Shown piece by piece: positions 13,102 through 22,087 of a DNA stretch of 64,000 nt (within the stretch, counting starts at the first letter, position 1; every line of letters starts with the position of its first letter). The notes beneath the pieces were generated by a model, which was given only the letters and a program-made list of their open reading frames with translations, ran no database searches and was not told the origin of the DNA. The position numbers were made by a program, and so were the translations under genes. The DNA is from Phycisphaerae bacterium. GTDB taxonomy: Bacteria > Planctomycetota > Phycisphaerae > UBA1845 > Fen-1342. The DNA is taken from assembly GCA_030428945.1 (NCBI GenBank), contig JAUIEC010000010.1, positions 1-64,000 on the forward strand, written 5' to 3'.

Positions 13102-14076
13102 ATGCGAAAAGTCATTCCGCTGGTGCTGCTGGGCCTGCTTGCAGCGATCGGCTTTTCGTCCCTGTTCGTCGTCGACCAGACCGAGTTCGCGATGCAGATG
13201 CGTTTCGGCCGACCGGTGCGGGCGATTGTCGAGCCGGGCCCGTACTGGCGCCTGCCGTGGCCGATCGACACGGTCGTGCGGTTCGACAACCGGCTGATGG
13301 TGCTGGAAAACCCGGGCACCGACGAACCCGACAAGGAATACCTGACGCAGGACGAACAGTCCGGGATCGGCAAGAACGTGGTCGTCACGACCTATACCTG
13401 CTGGCGGATCCGGCGCGACGCCGCGGCCGTCCGGCGGTTCCTCGAAACGATGGGGGATGTCGCCGCGGCCGAGACGCGGATCGGCGACGTGGTCGTCTCG
13501 GAACTCGGCGCGGCCCTCGGCCGGAACGATTTCGCGGTGCTGGTCAACACGGACGCGGAGCAGCGTCGCTGGGACAGGGTCCTCGAGGAGATTCGCACGA
13601 ACTGCGCCGCGCGGGTCGATGACGCCTACGGTGTCGAAATCGTCGATGTCCGCATTCAGCGACTCAACTTCCCCGAGCAGAACCGACGCAACGTCTTCGA
13701 TCGCATGCGGGCCGAGCGCGAAACGATCGCCGCCCGCTATCGCAGCGAGGGCGAGGAGCAGGCCGCGACGATCCGGGCCGAAGCCAACCGCGGCCGGGCC
13801 GAGATCCTCGCCCGGGCGCTCGAAGAGTCCGAACGGATTCGCGGCCGGGCGGATGCCGAAGCGGCCCGGATCTACGCGGAGGCCTACGGTGCGGACCCGG
13901 AGTTCTACCGGTTCACGCGGACGCTCGAAGCGTACGAGAAGACGCTCAACCAGGGGACGGTCGCGATCCTGTCGGGCACCAGCGAGTTCCTCCGCCTGTT
14001 GAACCGCTCGGCGGGCGAGGAACTGCCGGCCGGCGCGTCGCTGCTGCCGGACGCGCGGGAGGCGCCGACGGAATGA
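13102..14076 (+). CDS. HflC-like SPFH protein
   Basis: A 324-residue membrane protein. The start at 13102 has AGAGGAAG upstream; the open frame extends into the preceding gene. One N-terminal membrane anchor (VIPLVLLGLLAAIGFSSLFVV) precedes the SPFH domain, which opens with VDQTEFAMQMRFGRPVR as in HflC. A helical region (AERETIAARYRSEGEEQAATIRAEA) is the typical HflC coiled coil. HflK-HflC cages surround FtsH and other membrane complexes; no ftsH is seen nearby. It begins 16 nt after the permease-SPFH fusion and overlaps the next gene by 4 nt. Confidence 0.9.
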   Translation: MRKVIPLVLLGLLAAIGFSSLFVVDQTEFAMQMRFGRPVRAIVEPGPYWRLPWPIDTVVRFDNRLMVLENPGTDEPDKEYLTQDEQSGIGKNVVVTTYTCWRIRRDAAAVRRFLETMGDVAAAETRIGDVVVSELGAALGRNDFAVLVNTDAEQRRWDRVLEEIRTNCAARVDDAYGVEIVDVRIQRLNFPEQNRRNVFDRMRAERETIAARYRSEGEEQAATIRAEANRGRAEILARALEESERIRGRADAEAARIYAEAYGADPEFYRFTRTLEAYEKTLNQGTVAILSGTSEFLRLLNRSAGEELPAGASLLPDAREAPTE

Positions 14077-15023
14077 GTCGCGGCGGCGCATTCTGGCTGG
14101 CGACGGTGGTCGTCCTCGTGGCCCTGGGATACCTGGCCAGCGGGTTCTACTCGGTGGCGCCGGACGAACGCGGCGTCGTGCGCTGGCTGGGGCGCGTGCC
14201 GGCCGACGCGCCGGCCGTGACGCCGGGGATCAACTACGTGCTGCCGTGGCCGCTGGGGCGCGTCGATCGTCCGAAGACCACCGAGGTGCGGCGGTTGTAT
14301 GTCGGGCTGACGCCGGAGGCCCGGCAGCGGATTTCGGCCGGTGACGTCGAAGCGATGCGGGTCAGTCCGGCCAGCGACATGCTGACCGGCGATGTGAACA
14401 TCCTGAAGGTCACGCTGGTCGTCAGCTACCAGGTCGATGACGCGGCCGAGTACGTGTTCGGGGCGTCCGATCCGGATCGGCTGGTTCTGACGACGGCGCG
14501 GGGCGTGCTGATCGAGCAGTTGTCGGGGCTGGCGGTGGATGCGGCCCTGACGCGCGGCAAGACCAAGCTGGAGCAGGACATCGAGCGGGCGACCCAGGCG
14601 CGGCTGGACGGCTATGGGTGTGGCGTGCTGCTGGTCTCTGCCAATCTCGAAACGATCGAGCCCCCGCGGGCGATCATCGCGGCGTTCCAGGACGTGGTCA
14701 GCGCGAAGAAGGACGGCGAACGGGCGGTCGACCGGGCGATCGCCGAGAGCAACCGCGTGCTTCCGCGGGCTCGCGGCGACGCGGCCACCGTGCTGTCCGA
14801 GAGTGCGGCCTATCGCGAACGTCGCCTGGGAGAGGCCCGCGGCGCGATCGCCCGGTTCGAGAGTCTGCTGGTCGAATACCGCCGCAACCCGGCCATCTTC
14901 CGCGAGCGCCTGCTGCTCGAAACGCTGGAGCGCGTGCTGCCGAACGTGCGGACCTACATCTGGGACCAGCGCCCGGGCGAAGCGAAGACGAACGTGCGGA
15001 TCCTGGAACTCCAGGGCGGGTAG
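14073..15023 (+). CDS. HflK-like SPFH protein
   Basis: A 316-residue SPFH protein with one N-terminal membrane anchor (residues 5-25) followed by FYSVAPDERGVVRWLGRV, the HflK signature. The segment after it contains a helical Ala/Arg-rich region and the C-terminal ERVLPNVRTYIWDQ. The corresponding motif in the upstream fusion is ERVLPGLQKYI, so the fusion's C-terminal half is a paralogue of this protein. It overlaps the HflC-like gene (ATGA) and closes the three-gene operon. Confidence 0.9.
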   Translation: MSRGGAFWLATVVVLVALGYLASGFYSVAPDERGVVRWLGRVPADAPAVTPGINYVLPWPLGRVDRPKTTEVRRLYVGLTPEARQRISAGDVEAMRVSPASDMLTGDVNILKVTLVVSYQVDDAAEYVFGASDPDRLVLTTARGVLIEQLSGLAVDAALTRGKTKLEQDIERATQARLDGYGCGVLLVSANLETIEPPRAIIAAFQDVVSAKKDGERAVDRAIAESNRVLPRARGDAATVLSESAAYRERRLGEARGAIARFESLLVEYRRNPAIFRERLLLETLERVLPNVRTYIWDQRPGEAKTNVRILELQGG

Positions 15024-15064
15024 GCGGCCGGGCGGGCCAGTCAGCCGGTGAGCAGGTCAGCGAG

Positions 15065-16045
15065 TCAATCCGCCGACAGCCAGATGCTCTTGGCGTAGTC
15101 GGGGTCGCCGTGGAAGTCGAGCGGGAGTTTCGGGCGCTCGGTTACCCGGATGCGGCCGGCACCGGCGCGCTCGGCCGCCTGTTGCAGGTCGCGGCGGGTG
15201 CTGCCGCGATGATTCGTCGACAGCAGGATGATCGCCCCCGGACCGCAGCAGGTGACCACCTGTTCCAGCATCTGTGGCAGGTCATCCTGCAGTCGGAAGG
15301 GGCGCTTGCGACCCTTCACCCGACCGAAACTCGGCGGGTCGAGGATCACCAGGTCGAACTGCTCGCCCCGCCGCGCGATCCGCCCCAGGTACGTCGGCAC
15401 GTCCTCGGCCACCCACTTGTGCCCGTCCGGATCGAGCCCGTTGGCCGCGAAGTTCTCACGCCCGCGCAGCAGCGCCCGGCGGGCCGCGTCGACATTGACG
15501 ATCTGCCCGCACCCGCCGGCCAACGCCGCCACCGAATAGCCGCAGGTGTAGGCGAACAGGTTCAGCACGCGCCGCCCGTCCGCCCGCTGCCGGACGCGTT
15601 TGCGGTTCGCGCGGGCATCGAGAAACAGCCCGGTCGCGTAGCCGTCGAACGGATGCACCAGGAATGTCAGCCCGTGCTCGGTGACCGTCAGCGGGGCCTC
15701 GACCGGCTGCCCGATCCATGGCCGCGGGTCGCTGTGGGCCGCGTCGAGGGCGGTGTTGGCGCCGCTGCGATGGCGGGGATAGGTCTTGCGGTAGACGGCG
15801 GTTGCGCCGAGATCGGCCATGATCTGTTCGCAGGCCGCCCGGACCGCGTCCTCGCCGGCCTGCAGGTGTTCTTCGAGCAGTTGGGCGATCAGGACCGTGC
15901 CGAGCAGGTCGAGTTGCAGGCCCGGAACCTCGTCGGCGCTCCCGTGGACGAGTCGGCAGCAGTCGGTCTTCGGGTCGGCCAGGATCGGCTGGCGGCGGCT
16001 GACGGCCTGTTGCAGCAGGCCGGGCAGATCGAGGGGCTTGGGCAA
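15065..16045 (-). CDS. class I SAM-dependent rRNA methyltransferase, RlmI-like
   Basis: A 326-residue methyltransferase related to RlmI/RlmO, which make m5C in 23S rRNA. SAM-binding motif I is VLNLFAYTCGYS (160-171); motif IV is DPPSF (236-240). The N-terminal PUA domain of RlmI is reduced or absent. The start is TTG at 16045 with AAAGGA upstream. It is divergent from tyrS, with the two start codons only 40 nt apart. The exact target base cannot be told from sequence. Confidence 0.85.
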   Translation of the reverse strand: MPKPLDLPGLLQQAVSRRQPILADPKTDCCRLVHGSADEVPGLQLDLLGTVLIAQLLEEHLQAGEDAVRAACEQIMADLGATAVYRKTYPRHRSGANTALDAAHSDPRPWIGQPVEAPLTVTEHGLTFLVHPFDGYATGLFLDARANRKRVRQRADGRRVLNLFAYTCGYSVAALAGGCGQIVNVDAARRALLRGRENFAANGLDPDGHKWVAEDVPTYLGRIARRGEQFDLVILDPPSFGRVKGRKRPFRLQDDLPQMLEQVVTCCGPGAIILLSTNHRGSTRRDLQQAAERAGAGRIRVTERPKLPLDFHGDPDYAKSIWLSAD

Positions 16046-16075
16046 TTGGCGTCCTTTGCGTTGGGCTTCTATGAT
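16046..16075 (+). promoter_or_regulatory. candidate tyrS promoter close to the start codon
   Basis: TTGGCG (16046-16051), an 18-nt spacer, TATGAT (16070-16075). Transcription would begin about 4 nt before the ATG at 16086, leaving no room for a ribosome-binding site. Confidence 0.45.
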
Positions 16076-16085
16076 CGTCGCCGCT

Positions 16086-17342
16086 ATGAGCGAAACGAAT
16101 CTCGACAGCCTATTGCGCGGATGTGACGCGGTCTACAACCCGCAGGAACTGAAAACCCGCCTCACCGACGCCGCCGCCCAGGGCCGCCCCCTGCGGGTCA
16201 AGCTCGGGATGGACCCGACCGCCCCCGATCTGCACCTCGGCCACGCCGTCGTGCTGCAGAAGATGCGGCAGTTCCAGGACCTCGGGCACAAGGCCGTCCT
16301 GATCATCGGCGACTTTACGGCCAGGATCGGCGACCCGACCGGCCGCAGCGCCACCCGCCCGGTACTGACCGACGAGCAGATCAACGCCAACGCCGAGACC
16401 TACTTCGCCCAGGCCGGGCGGGTCCTGGACATGTCGCCCGAGCGGCTCGAGATCCGCCGCAACAGCGAATGGCTCGGCCCGATGGGGTTCGCCGACGTGA
16501 TCCGCCTGGCGGCCCGGACGACGGTCGCCCAGTTGCTGAAGCGCGACGACTTCCGCAAGCGGTTCGAGTCCGAGACGCCGATCAGCGTGCACGAGTTGCT
16601 CTACCCGCTCTCGCAGGGCTGGGACTCGGTCCAGGTGCAGGCCGACGTCGAACTCGGCGGCACCGACCAGACCTACAACAACCTGGTCGGCCGCGACCTG
16701 CAGCAGCAGGAAGGCCAGCCGCCGCAGATCGTGATGGTCATGCCGCTGCTGCGGGGCATCGACGGTGTCCAGAAGATGTCCAAGAGCTACGGCAACTACA
16801 TCGGCGTGACCGACAGTCCGACCGACATCTTCGGCAAGACGATGAAGATCCCCGACGACCTGCTCTCCGAGTGGTTCACGCTGCTGACCGACCTGCCCGC
16901 AGCCGAGTGGCAGGCGGCGATTGCCGAGCATCCGATGAAAGCCAAGCAACTGCTGGCCGTCACGATCGGCACCGGCATCTGCCGGGTGGATCAGGCCGAG
17001 ATGCGGAAGGCGGCCGACTGGTGGAAGCAGAGCTTCTCGGAAAAGAAGGCCGCGGGCGACGCGGTCGAGGTCGCGGTTCCGTCCGAGCACGTCACCGCCG
17101 ACGGACAGGTCGCGGCGTGGGTCCTGGCCTGGCTGGCACACGACGGTGCGATCAGCAAGTCGGAAGCGCGTAGAATGGTGCAGGGCGGTGCCTTCACGTT
17201 CCGTGACGAGAAGATCACCGACCCGCAGGCGCAACTGCCGGCCGAGGACGGGGCCGCCTTCCGGGCCGGCCGCCATCGCGGCGGGCAGCGCATCAAACAG
17301 CCGCTGCTGGCCGTGCTGAGACGATCGACCAGCGACACGTGA
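16086..17342 (+). CDS. tyrS: tyrosyl-tRNA synthetase
   Basis: A 418-residue class I synthetase. The ATP site motifs are HLGH (50-53) and KMSKS (about 229-233); PTGRSATRP and QGWDSVQVQADVELGGTDQ are typical of the TyrRZ-like branch. The C-terminal part (SKSEARRMVQGGAFTFRDEKI) is an S4-type RNA-binding domain. The ATG at 16086 is selected over a longer frame that reads into the divergent methyltransferase gene. It probably has a nearly leaderless mRNA. The C-terminus ends in a basic extension (RAGRHRGGQRIKQP). Confidence 0.96.
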   Translation: MSETNLDSLLRGCDAVYNPQELKTRLTDAAAQGRPLRVKLGMDPTAPDLHLGHAVVLQKMRQFQDLGHKAVLIIGDFTARIGDPTGRSATRPVLTDEQINANAETYFAQAGRVLDMSPERLEIRRNSEWLGPMGFADVIRLAARTTVAQLLKRDDFRKRFESETPISVHELLYPLSQGWDSVQVQADVELGGTDQTYNNLVGRDLQQQEGQPPQIVMVMPLLRGIDGVQKMSKSYGNYIGVTDSPTDIFGKTMKIPDDLLSEWFTLLTDLPAAEWQAAIAEHPMKAKQLLAVTIGTGICRVDQAEMRKAADWWKQSFSEKKAAGDAVEVAVPSEHVTADGQVAAWVLAWLAHDGAISKSEARRMVQGGAFTFRDEKITDPQAQLPAEDGAAFRAGRHRGGQRIKQPLLAVLRRSTSDT

Positions 17343-17421
17343 GAATCCTGAACTCAGAAACGCGGAATCCCGAAGCCGACCCGAAGCTCGGAACTCTGTT
17401 CAGCAACCGAAGGACATCGCC

Positions 17422-17853
17422 ATGACCGATATCGAGACCTTGGCCGAGACCGCCCGCACCAGTGGCAAGGATGAAGACATGAACACCCTCTGGGAGGCGA
17501 CCTTCGACCTCGAGGAGTGGTACTTCATCGCCCAGGGTGAAGAACCGAACGTGGCTCCGTTCATCGGCATGCTCGAAGAGCGTCCGCTGATCATGGCCTT
17601 CACGAGCGAGACGCTGGCCCGCGACTTCGCCGCCCGGCACAACCTGCTCGATGCCGACGGTGGCGCCCCGCTGCTGGCGATCCCGCTCGAAATCGCGGTC
17701 AAGATGACGATGACCCTCCACGAGCACGGCGTCTTCGGCATGCTCTTCAACGACGGCGCCAACGGCTACTACGCCCCGGCCGAGAACCTGAATGGCATGT
17801 TCGAGTTCTTCGTCGCCGACCCCGACGCCACACAGGGCGACCCGGAAGTCTGA
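17422..17853 (+). CDS. hypothetical protein, possibly SseB-like
   Basis: A 143-residue acidic soluble protein, ATG at 17422 with GAAGGA upstream. The stretch ERPLIMAFTSETLARDFAARHNL resembles the 'FTSxExLxxF' region of the SseB N-terminal domain, and the size fits a single such domain, but the match is weak. No signal or membrane segment. It follows tyrS on the same strand by 79 nt and may be cotranscribed. Confidence 0.7.
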   Translation: MTDIETLAETARTSGKDEDMNTLWEATFDLEEWYFIAQGEEPNVAPFIGMLEERPLIMAFTSETLARDFAARHNLLDADGGAPLLAIPLEIAVKMTMTLHEHGVFGMLFNDGANGYYAPAENLNGMFEFFVADPDATQGDPEV

Positions 17854-17856
17854 AAC

Positions 17857-17893
17857 TGAGTAAGCAAGTCAGCAAGTAAGCAAGTGAGCAAGG
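17857..17893 (+). repeat. octamer tandem tract
   Basis: Four imperfect copies of AAGTNAGC directly after the stop codon of the SseB-like gene. It is one of many 7-8 bp tandem tracts that follow genes in this window. Confidence 0.6.
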
Positions 17894-17924
17894 ACGGGGG
17901 CGCTTGCGGGCTTTCACTGCGGGC

Positions 17925-17990
17925 GGAGAAGACACGTCGGGGATTGCCTTCGTGCGTGAGTCGTACCGTCATCGACGCGGTGGCACCCGT
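17925..17990 (+). repeat. degenerate copy of the palindrome/module B element
   Basis: Contains GGAGAAGACAC (the end of module B, minus orientation) and GTACCGTCATCGACGC followed by GGTGGCACCC, which look like decayed arms of the 71-bp palindrome. Weakly supported on its own. Confidence 0.35.
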
Positions 17991-18082
17991 CGGGCGGTGG
18001 ATCCCGTTCGTGAGCCAGGTCCGTCCGGGGCTGCCTCCTGAACGCCTTCGCCCATTCGCTTCTTCACCCTCGCCAGGGCGGG

Positions 18083-18517
18083 TCACTTCTTCCGGTACAG
18101 CCCCCGGCCGACTTTGACGACGCCGGGCATCTTCGCCAGTGTCGCCCCGACACTCTTGGCAAGCGTCTTGTTGCGGGTCGGGTAGCCGGCCGCGACGACC
18201 GCCAGCGTGATCTCCTTGACCGTCATGGCCGCGCCGCCGGCGAGCACCCGTTCAATGTAGCCTGCCAGCGAATGCGCACGGGTCGGTTCGACGGCCGTCG
18301 GCTGGTGCCCGGCGCGGAGGGTCCGCAGGGCGTTCTCGATCACCTGGATCCGCGTGTCCAGTTGTCCGCGCTGCTCGCGCAGCAGGCGCAGCGCTTCCTC
18401 GAGCGTTTCGATCAGGTGCTCGCTGCTGACCACCCGGGCCGAGTGGGTCGGGCGGCGGGCGGCACCGGGCAGGCCGCTGCGGCGGCGGACGCCTTTGCGT
18501 CGGGCCCGTCTACGCAT
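18083..18517 (-). CDS. small protein with C-terminal winged-helix-like domain
   Basis: A 144-residue protein. Start ATG at 18517, overlapping the end of the upstream DCC-family gene by 8 nt. Residues 1-25 are very Arg-rich; a heptad-like helix follows (HLIETLEEALRLLREQRGQLDTRI); the C-terminal ~60 residues (SLAGYIERVLAGG...MTVKEITLAVVAAGYPT...LYRKK) look like the HARE-HTH type winged helix frequent in planctomycetes. It is likely a DNA-binding protein; its target is unknown. Confidence 0.75.
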   Translation of the reverse strand: MRRRARRKGVRRRSGLPGAARRPTHSARVVSSEHLIETLEEALRLLREQRGQLDTRIQVIENALRTLRAGHQPTAVEPTRAHSLAGYIERVLAGGAAMTVKEITLAVVAAGYPTRNKTLAKSVGATLAKMPGVVKVGRGLYRKK

Positions 18518-18914
18518 CGTCCACCCGGCAGGCCTGCTCGCCCGGATCGCAGCGTCCGGCCAGGCGATAGCGACGGGCGGCAATGTAGCCATAGGTCCAG
18601 CGGGCCAGCGTGTGCACCACCGGCACGCGGTAGAGCCAGGCGAACCAGCGGGTCGACGGCAGGCGGCGGGCGATCTGGTGAACGGCGTCGGCCCCGACGA
18701 ACACGCGCTGGTCGGGCAGCACCAGTCGCAGCCCGTTGTTGAGATCATCGCCGGCCAGTTGCGGGAAGCGTTTCAGCAGGGCGGGGTCCCGGTTCGGCAG
18801 AAACTCGAAGATCCCGTCACGGTCCCGGCCGCGGATCGAGTCCATCTGCCGCCGACAGAACCGGCAGGTGTCATCGTAGACGATGGTGCATTGTTCGCTG
18901 GTCGCTGCCTTCAT
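18510..18914 (-). CDS. DCC-family thiol-disulfide oxidoreductase (DUF393)
   Basis: A 134-residue protein opening with YDDTCRFCRRQ (Cys 17, Cys 20), the D-x-x-C-x-x-C signature of DUF393. Members have a thioredoxin-like fold with unproven redox roles. The start at 18914 gives the usual family length; an in-frame extension to 19019 lacks conserved sequence. Cotranscribed with the winged-helix gene. Confidence 0.88.
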   Translation of the reverse strand: MKAATSEQCTIVYDDTCRFCRRQMDSIRGRDRDGIFEFLPNRDPALLKRFPQLAGDDLNNGLRLVLPDQRVFVGADAVHQIARRLPSTRWFAWLYRVPVVHTLARWTYGYIAARRYRLAGRCDPGEQACRVDDA

Positions 18915-19148
18915 GTGTTCTTCCCGGGAGGAGTTCAACGTCGCTGGTTTGTCCTGTTCAACCTCGCAGCTTCGCAGCTTCACCCGCCGCGGCGACCAGG
19001 TCGTGTTTGACGGATGCAAATGACTGCCCAGGCCGTGAAAAGGTGGAAACCTGAAGGAGTGAAAGAGGGCGGTTTCGCGACGTTCACCCGTTCACTCCCT
19101 TTACTCTATCACGGCGGCAACAACGCGACTCGATCCATCAAACCGACC

Positions 19149-19610
19149 CTAGTTGTCGAGCGCGCCTTCCTGGATCCAGACGCGGATCGTCTCGACTTCG
19201 CGATCGTCGAGCGGGCCGCTGAACAACGGCATACGCGCGCCGCGGGCCGGGGCGTCGCTGACAATCTTCTCCAGGAAGTAGCTCGCGTCCGGGTCGCCGG
19301 GCACAACCAGCGTCAGGGTGTCGTCGACGTCCGACGCGACGCCCGTCACGGCCGCGTGGCTGTCGCCCTCCGACAGCAGCATCGGGATCCCGGCCCGATC
19401 GGCGAAGCCGCCGTCCGAGTGGCAGCCCGTGCAGCGGGCCGCCAGGATCGGCTGCACGTCCCGGGCCAGCGAGACGTTGCTGATCGGGTCGCCGGGGTTG
19501 TCCATCGAACCGTCGGGGCTGGTCGGGCAGCCACCCGTCTGCAGGAGGACCGCCACCGCCAGCCCACCGAGCATCCATGCACCTTTCACCGTCTTGTCTC
19601 CATCTGACAT
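19149..19610 (-). CDS. c-type cytochrome lipoprotein
   Basis: A 153-residue lipoprotein (TGGC, lipid Cys 28) with one heme site CTGCH (60-64) and a likely sixth ligand Met 127 in ARMPLF. The sequence DVQPILAARCTGCH is the planctomycete PSCyt1-like heme pattern. The ATG directly abuts the stop of the sugar dehydrogenase gene, so it is translationally coupled and is the probable electron acceptor of that enzyme. Confidence 0.9.
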   Translation of the reverse strand: MSDGDKTVKGAWMLGGLAVAVLLQTGGCPTSPDGSMDNPGDPISNVSLARDVQPILAARCTGCHSDGGFADRAGIPMLLSEGDSHAAVTGVASDVDDTLTLVVPGDPDASYFLEKIVSDAPARGARMPLFSGPLDDREVETIRVWIQEGALDN

Positions 19611-20945
19611 CTAGGAATCGCTCTCGGCCGCGACGCGATAGATGACGCCATCGGCGCCGCCGGGGGTCGGGATGCCGTTGGCCAGCACGTAGACCGTGCC
19701 GTCCGGCCCTTCCGCGAACCCGTACAGGTAACGGCCGAGCTTTCCGTTCGGCAGGTTCTCGACCTCGACTTCGCCGAACGTGCCCGGATTGTCACCGAAC
19801 GGATCGGCGACGTACAGGCGTCCGTCGGCCGCGCCGGTGGTCAGGCTGAAATCGCCGAACAGGTAGCGTCCGTCGAGGTCGCTGATGCCGGTCGCGGTGC
19901 ACAGCACGCCGCCGACGATCGAGGTGCCGGACGCGTGCGGGTAGCTGATCAGCGGTTCGACCAGCGTCCCGCCGCGGGCGTCGGTCGTGTCGCAGTCATC
20001 GAGCGGCACGAGCAGGTTGTCGACGTTGAAACACAGGTCGCCCTCGCGAATTCGCCAGCCGCAGTTGTCGCCGGCCGAGACCAGGCTGATCTCTTCACGC
20101 AGCGACTGGCCGACGTCGCCGACCAGCAGGCGCGGCGTGCCGCTGGTCGGGTCGAACGAGAACCGCCAGGGGTTCCGCAGTCCCAGTGCGAAGATCTCGG
20201 CCCGCGCGCCGGCCTCGGCCAGGAACGGGTTGTCGCCGGGAATCGTGTAAGGCTCGGCGCCGTCGACGACGATTCGCAGGATCTTGCCGAGCAGGCTGGT
20301 CAGGTCCTGGGCGTTACCGTTGACGCCGTGTCCCGGGCCGCTGTCGCCGCGACTGCCACCGTCGCCGGTGGCGATGTACAGGTATCCGTCCGGACCGAAG
20401 GCCAGCTTGCCGGCGTTGTGCGTGGCCTGGGGCTGCCCGAAGCGCAGGATGATCCGTTCGCTGTCGGGGTCGATCGTGGTGGCACCGGCGGCCAGTTGAA
20501 ACTCCGAGACGCGCGACTCGCCCGCGGCCGCCTGGACCGGGTCGAGGTCGTCCCCGGCCGGGGCGACGTAGTAGACGAACAGGCGCCCGTTGGCCGCGAA
20601 CTGCGGGTGCAGGGCGAGCCCCAGCAGGCCGCGTTCGTCGTAGCCGGCGCTGAGGGTGACAAGCCGGTCGGTCAGGTCGAGCAGGGTGCCGGTCCTGCTG
20701 CCGTCGGCGGCCAGGGTCTGGATGCGTCCGTTCTGTTCGGCGAGGAACATGCGACCGGTGCCGTCGTCGGGCAGTACGAGTTCGGTGGGGGCGGTCAGTC
20801 CGCTGGCGATTTCGATCAGCCGGATGGTGACTTCACCGCTGGCGACGCCGGGCGTGTTGGGCGGGCAGCCTGTCAGGCACAGCGAGAGTCCGAGAACCGG
20901 CAGGCTCGCGCGGAGCACGGCAAGGGAGAAAGAGCGGCGTTTCAT
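19611..20945 (-). CDS. PQQ-dependent glucose/sorbosone-type dehydrogenase, lipoprotein
   Basis: A 444-residue secreted lipoprotein (LTGC, Cys 27; start at 20945, beginning MKRRSFS) of the soluble sugar dehydrogenase family. Family marks include LDLTDRLVTLSAGYDERGLLGLALHP, KLAFGPDGYLYIATGDGG, ALGLRNPWRFSFDP and GDNCGWR. These proteins form a six-bladed propeller binding PQQ and oxidise sugars in the periplasm or outside. No PQQ biosynthesis genes are in the window. Immediately followed by the cytochrome c gene, a natural electron-transfer partner. Confidence 0.9.
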   Translation of the reverse strand: MKRRSFSLAVLRASLPVLGLSLCLTGCPPNTPGVASGEVTIRLIEIASGLTAPTELVLPDDGTGRMFLAEQNGRIQTLAADGSRTGTLLDLTDRLVTLSAGYDERGLLGLALHPQFAANGRLFVYYVAPAGDDLDPVQAAAGESRVSEFQLAAGATTIDPDSERIILRFGQPQATHNAGKLAFGPDGYLYIATGDGGSRGDSGPGHGVNGNAQDLTSLLGKILRIVVDGAEPYTIPGDNPFLAEAGARAEIFALGLRNPWRFSFDPTSGTPRLLVGDVGQSLREEISLVSAGDNCGWRIREGDLCFNVDNLLVPLDDCDTTDARGGTLVEPLISYPHASGTSIVGGVLCTATGISDLDGRYLFGDFSLTTGAADGRLYVADPFGDNPGTFGEVEVENLPNGKLGRYLYGFAEGPDGTVYVLANGIPTPGGADGVIYRVAAESDS

Positions 20946-21022
20946 TCGAGATTCCCCAGAACCTGTTGCCCGTTTCGGGCGTAATGCTGCAAGAATAAAC
21001 ACGGTCCCACGTTGGATTCCAG

Positions 21023-22087
21023 ATGATAGCGCCTGAAACCACCGCCGAAGAAGTATTGACGCAGGCACCGGCAGCGATCACCCGCGGGCAGGTGTACCTG
21101 CTGGTCGTCCGGATCCTGTTATGGGCGGCGGTGCTTGCGCTGGTGGCGGTGTTCGCCGCGTCGGCGCTGCTGGGCGAGGACCTGCGTTCGACGGATCGCA
21201 CCTATGTCCGCTGGCGGCTGATTCCGTTCTTCGTCGAGACGTTCCGGTTTCACATCGCGGTCTGGTTCGCGCTGGTCGCGGTCGAGATGCTGCGGCGACG
21301 GGTCCGGCGACTGGCCCTGGCCGCGGGCCTGCTGGCGCTGTATGCCGGGGCGCCGACGCTGCGGGATTACCTGCCGAAAGCCACGCCGACGGTGCGGCCG
21401 GGCAGCGAACTGACGGTCTTCAACGCCAACCTGCTGGCCTGGAATCGCACGCCGGACGGAATCCTGGCCGAGATTCGGGCGGCCGACGCGGACATCGTCG
21501 CGCTGCAGGAGTACCAGAATTACTGGCACGACGTGCTCGAACCCGCGTTGCGGGATCGGTATCCCGAGCGGGTCTTCGTGCCGCGCGAGGATGCCTTCGG
21601 GATCGCGTTGTACAGCCGGCGTCCGCTGCGCGAGGTGCGGACGGATCTCGAACTCGGGCTGCCGTGTCCGCAGATCCGCGCGGTCGTCGACGTCGGCGGC
21701 CGGGCGGTCGCGCTCTACAACCTGCACCTGATGCCGCCGATGGCGACGCATCGGGCGATCGAGCAGCGGACCGGGGTGGCGGACCTGCTGGACTGCCTGG
21801 CGGATGAACCGTATCCGGCGATCGTCTGCGGCGACTTCAACATGACCGAGGACTGCCATTACGCCCGCCGCCTGCACGCGGCCGGGCTGCGCGACAGCCA
21901 CACGGCCATCGGTTTCGGGCGGCAGGCGACCTGGCCGAACAAGGGCTGGATTTCGTGGGCGCCGGGCGTGCGGATCGATCACATCTACTTCACGGCCGCC
22001 GGGCTGGCCTGCACCGCCAGCAGCACCGGGACGGGCGCGGGCTCGGACCATCGCCCGATCCTGGCGACGATCGGATTGCGGCAGTAG
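21023..22087 (+). CDS. membrane-anchored endonuclease/exonuclease/phosphatase-fold protein
   Basis: A 354-residue protein. The N-terminal ~115 residues hold three membrane segments; the remainder is an EEP-superfamily domain with ALQEYQNYW (metal-binding Glu), VCGDFNMTEDC, RIDHIYF and GSDHRPILA (catalytic Asp/His). This arrangement resembles the YafD/UPF0294 group. The substrate is not predictable (nucleic acid, phospholipid or phosphoester). Divergent from the sugar dehydrogenase operon. Confidence 0.85.
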   Translation: MIAPETTAEEVLTQAPAAITRGQVYLLVVRILLWAAVLALVAVFAASALLGEDLRSTDRTYVRWRLIPFFVETFRFHIAVWFALVAVEMLRRRVRRLALAAGLLALYAGAPTLRDYLPKATPTVRPGSELTVFNANLLAWNRTPDGILAEIRAADADIVALQEYQNYWHDVLEPALRDRYPERVFVPREDAFGIALYSRRPLREVRTDLELGLPCPQIRAVVDVGGRAVALYNLHLMPPMATHRAIEQRTGVADLLDCLADEPYPAIVCGDFNMTEDCHYARRLHAAGLRDSHTAIGFGRQATWPNKGWISWAPGVRIDHIYFTAAGLACTASSTGTGAGSDHRPILATIGLRQ

